NCBI GenBank assembly: GCA_031289755.1
Contig: JAITOU010000025.1
Span: 1-64,000, forward strand
Reading direction: 5' to 3'
Source of the DNA: Clostridiales bacterium
GTDB lineage: Bacteria > Bacillota > Clostridia > Christensenellales > JAISNN01
Length of the DNA stretch: 64,000 bases
A program made the translations under genes and the position numbers. This document shows positions 1 to 7,274 of this stretch, piece after piece; positions within the stretch are counted from its first letter, which is position 1; each line of letters opens with the position of its first letter. Under the pieces are notes generated by a model. It was not told the DNA's origin and searched no databases. It was given only the letters and a program-made list of their open reading frames with translations.

Positions 1-200
1 GAGCCGTCCGACATCGAAACGGTCGGAATCCTTACCGCGCCCGATAGGTGAGCGGCGATAAGGTCTTTGTCAAGACCGTGCTTAACGCCGGAATTATTCG
101 GCGCGGCTTCGCCGTGCGCCGAGAGCGTACGAATAATCATAAAAGCCAAAATCACCGCCAAAGCTCCGGCGAGAGAAAGGGCTATAATACCGCCTACCAT
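1..200 (-). CDS. M20-family peptidase, N-terminal part only (runs off left edge)
   Basis: The reverse strand from 200 reads an open frame of 66 codons that leaves the window. It begins MVGGIIALSLAGALAVILA, a single N-terminal membrane anchor, followed by a polar linker and LSGAVRIPTVSMSDG, the entry segment of membrane-anchored M20 carboxypeptidases (PM20D1/Yscs-like; L-S-x-A-V-R-I-P-T-V-S). The family uses two zinc ions to hydrolyse peptides or N-acyl amino acids, but the metal ligands lie outside the window. A good ribosome site (AAGGAG) precedes the ATG by about 8 nt. It is the third gene of a minus-strand operon, 51 nt after the SDR gene. The family call rests on the short conserved segment only. 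Confidence 0.72.
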   Translation of the reverse strand, partial: MVGGIIALSLAGALAVILAFMIIRTLSAHGEAAPNNSGVKHGLDKDLIAAHLSGAVRIPTVSMSDG

Positions 201-251
201 AAAAATACTCCTTTTTTAAATAATGATGTTTAAAGTTAAAGGATGATTACT

Positions 252-1055
252 CTATCTTGTCAAAAGTCCGGCGTCGAGAACGTACTGACTGCCCGTTATA
301 TATTTGGCTTTGTCACTGCAAAGAAAGAGTACGGAATCCGCCACGTCTTCGGGTTCTATCCACGGAACGGGTATGAGATTACCCGCGCTTCTGACGGCAA
401 TTTCTTCGGGTGTCGCGCCTTCCATAAAGGCAAGGCCGTCATTCATAGGGGTATTTACACCGGTAGGGTGCAGGCTAATGACGCGAATGCCGTATTCGGT
501 ATTTTCGAGCGTCCATGATTTTGTCAGTCCGACAAGAGCCCATTTGCTGGCGGCATAGTGAGAAAGGCGATTCATTCCGCGCAGTCCGCCTACGGAAGAA
601 TTGTTGATAATGACGCCGCTTTTTTGGTTGCGCATGACGGGAATAATGTATTTTCCGGCAAGCCACGCGCCTTTGAGATTGATGTCTATCATGCTGTCCC
701 ATTCCGCTTCGGTAAGCTCATGCGAATAGCCGTAGGCGCAAATTCCGGCGTTGTTAAACAAGACGTCAATGCCGCCGAATTCCTTGACGCCGCCGTTGAC
801 CGCGTTTTGGATATCAGCAGCGTTGCGTACGTCGCCGGCATATATATATGCCTTTGCGCCGAGCGCTTCGATATCGGATTTTAGCTTGACAAGCGCGTCG
901 GTGCTGCCGTCGTTATAGACGGGATAGGTGAGTTTTTTGCCGAGGTCAAAGGCGATAATATTCGCGCCTTCCTTTGCAAAGGCAAGGCTGACGGCTCTGC
1001 CTTGACCCTTGGCTGCGCCCGTAATAAAAACGGTTTTATTTGCAAATTCTTTCAT
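252..1055 (-). CDS. SDR-family oxidoreductase, mycofactocin-associated/carveol dehydrogenase type
   Basis: 267 residues, a full-length classical short-chain dehydrogenase. The nucleotide motif TGAAKGQG spans residues 12-19, NNAG lies at 101-104, and the catalytic set is S154, Y167 and K171 (YAASK). The stretch after the second strand (residues 34-60, FDLGKK then YPVYNDGSTD) carries the short insertion seen in the SDR subfamily often paired with mycofactocin (TIGR03971, carveol dehydrogenase-like), where NAD is thought to be held without exchange. The substrate is probably a secondary alcohol or ketone, but it cannot be read from sequence. AAGGAG precedes the ATG by about 10 nt. It lies 21 nt downstream of the carboxymuconolactone-decarboxylase gene and upstream of the M20 gene, in one operon. 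Confidence 0.88.
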   Translation of the reverse strand: MKEFANKTVFITGAAKGQGRAVSLAFAKEGANIIAFDLGKKLTYPVYNDGSTDALVKLKSDIEALGAKAYIYAGDVRNAADIQNAVNGGVKEFGGIDVLFNNAGICAYGYSHELTEAEWDSMIDINLKGAWLAGKYIIPVMRNQKSGVIINNSSVGGLRGMNRLSHYAASKWALVGLTKSWTLENTEYGIRVISLHPTGVNTPMNDGLAFMEGATPEEIAVRSAGNLIPVPWIEPEDVADSVLFLCSDKAKYITGSQYVLDAGLLTR

Positions 1056-1076
1056 GATTATTCAGCTCCTTAGAGA

Positions 1077-1601
1077 TTATTTTTTTGTGTAAGACGTAAG
1101 GTAATCGTCTAATTCCACTTCGAGAGTATTGTTGATGAGATTTGTCGCAATCATCATTCCGGCAAACGCCGTCAAGAGAACTATTTGTTGCTCGTCAAAG
1201 CGCGCACGCATTTTTGCAAACAATGCGTCGGATACGTCGACGGGCTTTGCCACGCAGGCGGCGGCGTATTCCATGAGCAGGCTCGATGTGTCGTCGAGCT
1301 GCAAAGCGTCGGGATTTTGACCGGCGTCGCGCAGGATTTTTCTAAAAAAGGTCGAGCATATCAGACAATCGTTCCCGTGACTGATAGCGTAAGCAAAGAC
1401 GTTTAAAGGAAATTCGCCGACGGCCTTTACGGCTTCGTCGCGGAGCGTGTACCATTCCATGAGTACGCGGAAGGACGGAACGGAATGAAGCAGAGTTTTT
1501 TTCATATTGGTTATCCGTCCGTGCTTTTTTATCTGTCCGTCATATTCTTTTTTGGCTTCTTCGTTTAAAGCTTCATAGCTTTTTATCGATATTCTCGGCA
1601 T
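1077..1601 (-). CDS. Carboxymuconolactone decarboxylase (AhpD-like) family protein
   Basis: 174 residues from the ATG at 1601, chosen because GGAGA precedes it; an upstream in-frame ATG at 1640 has no ribosome site. The all-helical CMD fold is suggested by length and by AISHGNDCLICS (H75, C79, C82), which resembles the CxxC redox centre of AhpD-like proteins. The histidine usually found four residues after the second cysteine (CxxCxxxH) is replaced by F86, so classic AhpD peroxidase chemistry is doubtful. Members are often annotated as peroxidase-related. First gene of the operon with the SDR and M20 genes, so it may work with the dehydrogenase on the same substrate (inference). Confidence 0.75.
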   Translation of the reverse strand: MPRISIKSYEALNEEAKKEYDGQIKKHGRITNMKKTLLHSVPSFRVLMEWYTLRDEAVKAVGEFPLNVFAYAISHGNDCLICSTFFRKILRDAGQNPDALQLDDTSSLLMEYAAACVAKPVDVSDALFAKMRARFDEQQIVLLTAFAGMMIATNLINNTLEVELDDYLTSYTKK

Positions 1602-1767
1602 ATATATATTTCTCCGTTTTAAAGTTTTTTTGTAAGGCAAATGCGCATTCCCGTCGCGTCTTGACCCGCGGTTTTTACTCGGCTCAAAATTTATCTCTTT
1701 TGCTCGGTTTTTAGTTAATGATTTTTTATTTATTTATGATATAATATAGTAAATCGGGAGAGTAACT

Positions 1768-2454
1768 ATGTATTATTTGATACCCGTTGCCGTTTACAGC
1801 GTATTTTTTGCCGCCTTGTCGGCTATGTTCAGTGAAACCGCGCCTAAGCTCAGACTGATATTAAAGTCTGCTGCTTCGCTCATGTTTGTCGTCGGCGGAG
1901 CGGTTTTTACCTTTTGTTATGCAAGCGCGCCGTCGGGCAAATATATCTTTGCGGCTTTGGCTCTCGGCGGAGCGGGAGATATACTTTTGGGGCTTCATTC
2001 GCTGATTGCCGACAAAAAGAAGCACATCGTACCGAACGCCGCGGGCGGATTGTGTTTTTTGGCGGGGCATATAGTCTACATAGTATTGTTTTTGGGGTCG
2101 GCGCAGTTTAATCTTTGGCTTTTGGCATCCTTGCCGTTGACGGTAATCATGCTTTTTGTCTTGAAGAAGAATCTCAAAAAGCCGTCTCAAAACAAAATAC
2201 TCATACCGCTCGCTATATATTCGGTCGCGCTTTGGTTTATGTGCGTGTCCGCGCTCAATATGCTGATAAGCGTTCCGTCCGCCGGAAATGTTTTGATATT
2301 TGTCGGTGCGATTTTGTTCGCGGCGAGCGATTATCTCTTGGCAATATACAATTTTGCCGCAGGCAGTCAAAAGAAAATCAATATCTTTTATGCCGTGATG
2401 CTTTGTTACTGCATAGCACAATGGCTTTTTGTATATGCTGTTATTTGCCGATAA
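1768..2454 (+). CDS. Lysoplasmalogenase-family (YhhN/TMEM86) membrane protein, copy 1
   Basis: 228 residues with about eight hydrophobic segments. The YhhN hallmarks are present in order: GGAGDILLG, FLAGHIVYIVLF and ASDYLLAIYNF, which contribute the conserved Asp and His residues. TMEM86 proteins of this family hydrolyse the vinyl-ether bond of lysoplasmalogen; many anaerobic clostridia make plasmalogens, so this activity is plausible but not proven here. The start has GGGAGAG about 7 nt upstream, and a TATAAT lies at about 1740. A second family member lies 0.7 kb downstream at 3147-3866, with the zincin gene between them. Confidence 0.82.
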   Translation: MYYLIPVAVYSVFFAALSAMFSETAPKLRLILKSAASLMFVVGGAVFTFCYASAPSGKYIFAALALGGAGDILLGLHSLIADKKKHIVPNAAGGLCFLAGHIVYIVLFLGSAQFNLWLLASLPLTVIMLFVLKKNLKKPSQNKILIPLAIYSVALWFMCVSALNMLISVPSAGNVLIFVGAILFAASDYLLAIYNFAAGSQKKINIFYAVMLCYCIAQWLFVYAVICR

Positions 2455-2459
2455 TATCG

Positions 2460-2488
2460 TTGACAAGGCTGTAAATATTAAGTATACT
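2460..2488 (+). promoter_or_regulatory. Sigma-A promoter of the HEAGH membrane protein gene
   Basis: TTGACA at 2460-2465, 17-bp spacer, TATACT at 2483-2488. Expected transcription start is about 2495, giving a 60-nt leader before the ATG at 2556. It starts just after the first YhhN gene ends, so the zincin gene has its own promoter. Confidence 0.75.
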
Positions 2489-2555
2489 ATATCTATCTGT
2501 TTTGTATATTATAAAACATCGCATATAAAAAATCAAACGAATATACGGAGAAAAA

Positions 2556-3017
2556 ATGAAAACTTTAAAAGTAATATTATTTTGGTTTTTGTCGTTGACA
2601 TGGGGCTTGCCTGGAACGCTTTTCGGCGCATTCGTTGCGCTCATTCAGATATTGCGCGGCTACAAGCCTAAGGTTTATCACGGCAATATTTATTTTGAAA
2701 CGCAAAGAGAGCATGGCAGTCTTAATCTCGGTCCTTTTTTCTTTTTGTCTAAGGGCTATAACGAATACACAATGTTTCACGAAGCCGGTCACGGCATTCA
2801 AAATATAATATACGGACCGCTCTTTCTTTTGATAGTCGGGCTTACGTCGATAACGTGGTATCATATCTACCGCAAAAAATACAAGGCTTTATTGCCGTCA
2901 ATGACCGAAGCCGAAAGACACGAGTCCTACGAAAAATGGTGGGTCGAAAAACAAGCGTCGGACTTCGGACGAAAAATATATTATCTGCCGTACATAGAAA
3001 AAAATAAAAACGTATAG
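2556..3017 (+). CDS. Putative membrane zinc metallopeptidase-like protein (HEAGH motif)
   Basis: 153 residues, not assigned to a named family. A hydrophobic N-terminus (residues 5-33) is followed by a soluble stretch, then FHEAGHGIQN (HExxH zincin motif near residue 75), a second hydrophobic segment (about 88-103), and a basic C-terminal part with WWVEKQASDFGRK. The motif E-x-x-A-S-D after HExxH is where gluzincins place the third zinc ligand, so the sequence is compatible with a small integral-membrane protease. CGGAG precedes the ATG. No substrate can be inferred; it lies between two lysoplasmalogenase-like genes but has its own promoter. Confidence 0.7.
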   Translation: MKTLKVILFWFLSLTWGLPGTLFGAFVALIQILRGYKPKVYHGNIYFETQREHGSLNLGPFFFLSKGYNEYTMFHEAGHGIQNIIYGPLFLLIVGLTSITWYHIYRKKYKALLPSMTEAERHESYEKWWVEKQASDFGRKIYYLPYIEKNKNV

Positions 3018-3045
3018 AGTGTATTGACAAAACTTAAAAGATGTC

Positions 3046-3074
3046 TTGTTTTATTTTTATTTTTGTGTTAATAT
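3046..3074 (+). promoter_or_regulatory. Probable promoter of YhhN copy 2
   Basis: TTGTTT at 3046-3051, 17-bp spacer, TAATAT at 3069-3074. It lies about 70 bp upstream of the second YhhN start codon. Moderate match to the sigma-A consensus. Confidence 0.45.
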
Positions 3075-3146
3075 ATATAAGAAAGTTTTTATGCGTACGC
3101 TTATATTTAAATAAGCGTTGCAATGCCGAAATTCGGAGGTGAAATT

Positions 3147-3866
3147 ATGTTGTGGATTGTTTTTACTGCGTTCGGAGCTTTGTCGCTCGCGTGTTTCTTG
3201 TGGTTTCGCGACGAAAACGGAAACGTAAAGGCTTTGCTTTTTAAGACGCTCACGAGTATTTTCTTTATCCTGACGGCTCTCAGCCGCTTGCAAGAGTTTA
3301 ATGCTTTATCAAACGAAAACAAGCTGTTTTTTGTCCTTATAACGGGCGGCTTGCTCTTCGGTCTTATCGGAGATATTTCACTCGATTTAAAATTTATCGA
3401 TAAGCCGAACGCCGATGCTTATACCTTCGGCGGAATGGGTACTTTTGCGGTCGGACATATCTTGTACATAGCGGCGGTAATATGTTTCTTCGGGCTTTCG
3501 CTGTCCGCTACGCTCATATCCTTTGCGGCGGCGTTGGCTTTGGCGGCTGCTATCATCGTCACTACGCTCAAAATTATGAAATTTGACTACGGCAAATTTA
3601 TCGTTCCGGCTTCGGCGTACTCCTTGCTTTTGATTTTCTTTACCGCCGTGTCGATAGCCGCGCTTATAGAAGGCTCTTGGGAGATACAACCCGCGGCGGT
3701 GATTTTGACCGTCGGTTCGATTTGCTTTTTGCTGTCCGACATGATACTCTCTATGACTTATTTCGGCGGAAAGAAAGGACGTATCTTTATAATATCAAAT
3801 CACATTTTGTATTATGCCGCACAGTTTTTGATTGCTTTGTCGATAGGGCTTATACGCGTTGCTTAA
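3147..3866 (+). CDS. Lysoplasmalogenase-family (YhhN/TMEM86) membrane protein, copy 2
   Basis: 239 residues from the ATG at 3147, which sits 6 nt after GGAGGT; an in-frame ATG at 3123 lies ahead of that ribosome site and is rejected. About eight membrane segments. YhhN signatures are FGLIGDISLDLKF, FAVGHILYIAAV and FLLSDMILSMTYF, matching copy 1 in position but not closely in sequence, so this is an old paralogue rather than a recent duplication. The likely role is lysoplasmalogen or ether-lipid turnover in the membrane. It is followed 49 nt later by the OGG1 gene. Confidence 0.82.
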   Translation: MLWIVFTAFGALSLACFLWFRDENGNVKALLFKTLTSIFFILTALSRLQEFNALSNENKLFFVLITGGLLFGLIGDISLDLKFIDKPNADAYTFGGMGTFAVGHILYIAAVICFFGLSLSATLISFAAALALAAAIIVTTLKIMKFDYGKFIVPASAYSLLLIFFTAVSIAALIEGSWEIQPAAVILTVGSICFLLSDMILSMTYFGGKKGRIFIISNHILYYAAQFLIALSIGLIRVA

Positions 3867-3915
3867 AAAACCGCGTCTCGATTTGACCGCTTGTTTTTGA
3901 TTACGGAGATGTAGA

Positions 3916-4773
3916 ATGATAAATTACCAAAGAAAGGGCGACGACATATACATATACGACCAAGAAAATTTTGATGCGGAAAAAATAGCCCTTTCGGGTC
4001 AGATTTTCCGCTACTTTCAGGAAGACGACGGCTACACAATATTGTCGGGACAATACAAATGCCGCTGTATTGTGCAAAAAACGGAAAAATTTGTAAAATT
4101 AAATACAAATAATTCTGAATATTTTATAAATTATTTTGACTTAAACAAAAATTATGATATAATTAATAATGAATATTCGGAACGGTCTTTCGTTAAGTCC
4201 GCCGTCGAATATTCAAAAGGTATAAGACTTTTAAAACAAGACCGTTTTGAGACGGTAATAAGCTTTATAATATCGGCAAACAATAACATACCCAGAATCA
4301 AGCTGATTATAGAGAGATTGTGCCAAGCCGCAGGGCGCAGGTACGGAGAGTATACGGCCTTTCCGACCGCAGATGAAATGAAAGATTTGACGGAAGATTT
4401 TTATACCAAAATCGGCTCCGGTTACAGAGCGCCTTATCTCCTAAAAACCGTAACGGCTATAAACGACGGATTTGATTTGGACGCCGTTGACAGGATGGAC
4501 ACCGAGTCGGCGCACAAATACCTTATGACCTTATACGGTATCGGACCTAAGGTGGCGGATTGCGTACTGTTGTTTGCTTACGGCAGGGGCGACGTTTTTC
4601 CGGTCGATACGTGGATAAAAAAATCCGCGCGCGAATACTTCGGAATACCGCATAACGATATCAAAAAAATCAGAAAAGAGCTTATAGATATCTTTGGAAA
4701 CGATTCGGGTATAATACAGCAATACATATATTTTTATATCCGCAATATGCCGCGTCACACTCAAAACGACTGA
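3916..4773 (+). CDS. 8-oxoguanine DNA glycosylase/AP lyase, OGG1 type
   Basis: 285 residues. The N-terminal OGG_N-like part (residues 1-95) contains SGQIFRYF, the counterpart of the eukaryotic Q-x-F-R-W motif. The HhH-GPD domain follows: ISANNNIPRI (119-128), the hairpin LYGIGPKVADC with the Schiff-base lysine K212, and VFPVDTW with catalytic D231. The enzyme should excise 8-oxoG paired with C and cleave the strand by beta-elimination. The start has GGAG about 9 nt upstream. Bacterial OGG1 is found in many clostridia in place of MutM. Same strand as the YhhN genes but functionally unrelated to them. Confidence 0.9.
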   Translation: MINYQRKGDDIYIYDQENFDAEKIALSGQIFRYFQEDDGYTILSGQYKCRCIVQKTEKFVKLNTNNSEYFINYFDLNKNYDIINNEYSERSFVKSAVEYSKGIRLLKQDRFETVISFIISANNNIPRIKLIIERLCQAAGRRYGEYTAFPTADEMKDLTEDFYTKIGSGYRAPYLLKTVTAINDGFDLDAVDRMDTESAHKYLMTLYGIGPKVADCVLLFAYGRGDVFPVDTWIKKSAREYFGIPHNDIKKIRKELIDIFGNDSGIIQQYIYFYIRNMPRHTQND

Positions 4774-4951
4774 TACATACAACCGACCCGTGACGGCATA
4801 TCAAATAATTGACTATACAATATATAGATAAATGCCTTTTTGCGTAAATGCCTATTTTGACCCTTTATCTCGCTTGCTTTAACGGCGATAAAGATATTCG
4901 GTTTTCTTCTTGCTTCGCAGACTGGCGATAAAAAATGGAGGGAAAATCACT

Positions 4952-5854
4952 ATGCTTTCTGATAAAATAGCCGTTTTGACCGAAATGCGCGGTTGCAGCT
5001 TCGACTCGGATGATTTTAACAGCCTTTTTGCCGAAATCAAAAAAGAAGGCGAAATTCATTGCGTCAGATTTTATAATTGCGAAGGCGACGATTTGAGATT
5101 GAACGGCTTCACCGAGGCGGGCGGTTACGAAATACTGCCGATGCCGTATTTTACAAGCAGTATCGACGTTAGAATTATTATCGATTGCGTTTCGCTCATG
5201 TCGCAGAAAGCCGGTATAATAGTTCTCGTCAATATCAACGACGACGAGGTTCTCGTCGATTACTTAAAATCCGGCGGCGTAGACGTTTTTGCCGTCAAAT
5301 GCGGCGACGAAAACAAAGAAGCCTTTTCGTTGTACGACAGAGTGTATATGATTTCCGAGCGTTCGGTCGGCGACGACTCCGACCGTGAATACGATGCTCT
5401 CGGCACATACTCCGAGCCTGAGCCGGTTGACACTGCGGAAGCATATCCTTATGCCGAACCGCAAGCCGATACCGCGCCTGCCGCCAAAGACGTATATACG
5501 GCACAAGAAACCGTCTATCCCGACACCGCAAAAGAAACCCACACCGAAAAGAAAGAAAACGAGCCTGTTCTTATCAAAACCGATGAGTACGTCAAAACCG
5601 ACGAGTACGTCAATTCCGACGACTCCGAGCTTTTTGTAATACGCGGCTTTACCGAAACGACGCCCGCTCAAAGCACCGCCGCAGACGAAACTCCTGCGAC
5701 CGCATACCGTAATGTTGCCGCAAGCTCCGAAAAAACTCAATCTGATTATTCGGTTCAATACGATTATGCGAATATTCAATACGCCAACGACGTAATAGAC
5801 GAGAATATTATCGAAAGATTTAAAAAGCTGTTGGAATACGACGGCATCGAATAA
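4952..5854 (+). CDS. Divergent NYN/PIN-like domain protein with acidic low-complexity tail
   Basis: 300 residues from ATG 4952, preceded by GGAGGG; an in-frame ATG at 4910 lacks a ribosome site. Residues 1-130 follow the order of a LabA/NYN nuclease domain: KIAVLTEMRG (strand 1), DDFNSLFAEIKKEG, VRFYNC, GYEILPMP, then SSIDVRIIIDCVSLM, GIIVLVNINDDEVLVDYL, GGVDVFAVK and LYDRVYMI. The first catalytic Asp is replaced (TEM instead of IDG), while Asp in IDV/IID and NDD are kept, so nuclease activity is uncertain. Residues 150-250 are acidic and rich in Pro, Thr and Ala, with a tandem TDEYVK/TDEYVN repeat; the C-terminus is helical (IIERFKKLLEYDG). It ends 21 nt before korD. The family assignment is by eye. 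Confidence 0.55.
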   Translation: MLSDKIAVLTEMRGCSFDSDDFNSLFAEIKKEGEIHCVRFYNCEGDDLRLNGFTEAGGYEILPMPYFTSSIDVRIIIDCVSLMSQKAGIIVLVNINDDEVLVDYLKSGGVDVFAVKCGDENKEAFSLYDRVYMISERSVGDDSDREYDALGTYSEPEPVDTAEAYPYAEPQADTAPAAKDVYTAQETVYPDTAKETHTEKKENEPVLIKTDEYVKTDEYVNSDDSELFVIRGFTETTPAQSTAADETPATAYRNVAASSEKTQSDYSVQYDYANIQYANDVIDENIIERFKKLLEYDGIE

Positions 5855-5875
5855 GCAAAAACACGAGGAATTTAT

Positions 5876-6079
5876 ATGGCTAACGTAGTCTTTAACGAAC
5901 CGTTGTGCAAAGGGTGCGCTCTTTGCGTCAGCGTCTGTCCCAAAAAAATTGTTTCTCTCTCTAAGAGAAGTAACGAAAAGGGTTATTTTGTCGCCGAAGT
6001 AAAGGATATGTCTTTGTGTATCGGCTGCGCCGCTTGTGCGCTGATGTGTCCCGACGTCGTTATAGAAGTATCCAGATAA
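5876..6079 (+). CDS. korD: 2-oxoacid:ferredoxin oxidoreductase delta subunit (2x[4Fe-4S] ferredoxin)
   Basis: 67 residues holding two [4Fe-4S] motifs: C11, C14, C17, C21P and C48, C51, C54, C58P. It passes electrons from the thiamine-diphosphate enzyme KorAB to ferredoxin. ATACGAGGAATTTAT gives a ribosome site for the ATG at 5876. First gene of korDABC; the 114-nt gap to korA contains a large hairpin, annotated separately. The order D-A-B-C is usual for 2-oxoglutarate:ferredoxin oxidoreductase operons of clostridia and epsilonproteobacteria. Confidence 0.9.
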   Translation: MANVVFNEPLCKGCALCVSVCPKKIVSLSKRSNEKGYFVAEVKDMSLCIGCAACALMCPDVVIEVSR

Positions 6080-6089
6080 AAAAGATTAT

Positions 6090-6168
6090 CCGCGCTATAA
6101 TCTAAATGAAACACCGTGCAAAAAAGATTAAAATTTTATTGTGCGGTGTTTCCTAAGTATTAGCGCGG
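6090..6168 (+). promoter_or_regulatory. Intra-operon RNA hairpin between korD and korA
   Basis: Two nested stems. The outer stem pairs CCGCGCT (6090-6096) with AGCGCGG (6162-6168). The inner stem pairs 6108-6121 with 6139-6152, 14 bp of which two are U-G/G-U wobbles on the plus-strand RNA, with a 17-nt loop. No U-run follows, so it is not an ordinary terminator. It ends 25 nt before the korA start. Probable roles are processing or stabilising the operon mRNA, or adjusting korA relative to korD (inference). Confidence 0.6.
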
Positions 6169-6193
6169 TATTTATGATGTAAAAGGAGTAGAT

Positions 6194-7255
6194 ATGAGCG
6201 AAAGAATCCTTATGAAAGGAAACGAGGCGGTTGCCGAAGCCGCCGTGAGAGGCGGTTGCCGCTATTTCTTCGGATATCCGATAACGCCCCAAAACGAAAT
6301 ACCCGAATATATGTCAAAAAGACTGCCGGAGGTCGGCGGTGCTTTTATACAAGCCGAAAGCGAAGTGAGCGCAATCAATATGGTTTACGGCGCGGCAGGC
6401 GCGGGCGGCAGAGCTATGACAAGTTCCAGCAGCCCCGGAATAAGCTTAAAGCAAGAAGGAATATCCTATATCGCGGGAGCGGAGCTTCCGTGCGTCATAG
6501 TCAATATGGTCAGGTCGGGTCCGGGACTCGGCGGTATCTTGCCGTCGCAGGGAGATTATTTTCAGTCGGTCAAGGGGGGCGGTCACGGCGATTACAGAAT
6601 GCTGGTTTACGGACCTGCAAGCATACAGGAAGCCGTCGATATCACCTACAAAGCCTTTGAAAAAGCCGAAAAATACAGAATACCCGTCATGATTTTGGGT
6701 GACGGCGTTCTCGGACAGATGATGGAACCCGTCGTCTTGCCCGAAATGACCGATATCGCGTCGATACCCGTCAAAGAGTGGGCTACCGACGGCACAAAAA
6801 GCGGAAAAGACAGAAGAATTATCAATTCACTATACATCGAAGCCGACGTTTTGGAGGGCATGAATAACAAATTTGCCGCCCTTTATGAGAGAATGAAAGC
6901 CGAAACCGCCTGCGAAACCTATCTTGCGGACGACGCCGAAATCATCTTGACGGCTTTTGGCATCACCGCGAGAATAGCCAAAAGTGCGGTGGATATTTTG
7001 AGAGAGAGCGGCGTTAAAGCCGGACTCATACGTCCTATAACGCTTTATCCGTTTCCGTCCGATATTTACGCGCAGTACGCGGCAAAAAAAACCGTCAAAC
7101 AATTTATCACCTTAGAGCTTAATCTCGGTCAAATGGTAGAGGACGTAAGGCTTGCCGTAAACGGCGCGAAGCCGGTAGACTTTTACGGCCGCTCGGGCGG
7201 CAACATCATGAGTCCGGAAGAAACGGTTCAGCAGGTTTTAAAGAAAATAAAATAA
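6194..7255 (+). CDS. korA: 2-oxoacid:ferredoxin oxidoreductase alpha subunit
   Basis: 353 residues, the usual length for KorA. The N-terminal pyrimidine-binding (PYR) domain shows KGNEAVAEAAVRGGCRYFFG and YPITPQNEIPEY, then the Gly-rich GPGLGGILPSQGDYFQ loop; the C-terminal domain II-like part contains IRPITLYPFPSD. With KorB it forms the thiamine-diphosphate active site that oxidatively decarboxylates a 2-oxoacid with CoA, or carboxylates the acyl-CoA in reverse. 2-oxoglutarate is the commonest substrate of this architecture, but 2-ketoisovalerate-type enzymes are close relatives. AAAGGAG precedes the ATG. Confidence 0.9.
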   Translation: MSERILMKGNEAVAEAAVRGGCRYFFGYPITPQNEIPEYMSKRLPEVGGAFIQAESEVSAINMVYGAAGAGGRAMTSSSSPGISLKQEGISYIAGAELPCVIVNMVRSGPGLGGILPSQGDYFQSVKGGGHGDYRMLVYGPASIQEAVDITYKAFEKAEKYRIPVMILGDGVLGQMMEPVVLPEMTDIASIPVKEWATDGTKSGKDRRIINSLYIEADVLEGMNNKFAALYERMKAETACETYLADDAEIILTAFGITARIAKSAVDILRESGVKAGLIRPITLYPFPSDIYAQYAAKKTVKQFITLELNLGQMVEDVRLAVNGAKPVDFYGRSGGNIMSPEETVQQVLKKIK

Positions 7256-7274
7256 GGAAAGGGAGAAAATAATT

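Noticed and set aside
1861-2466. 201-codon minus-strand frame opposite YhhN copy 1
   Set aside because: Antisense to a membrane protein gene with clear family motifs; no ribosome site.
5264-5779. 171-codon minus-strand frame inside the NYN-like gene
   Set aside because: Repetitive Gly/Val/Phe-rich translation that mirrors the acidic repeat region on the other strand; no start signal.
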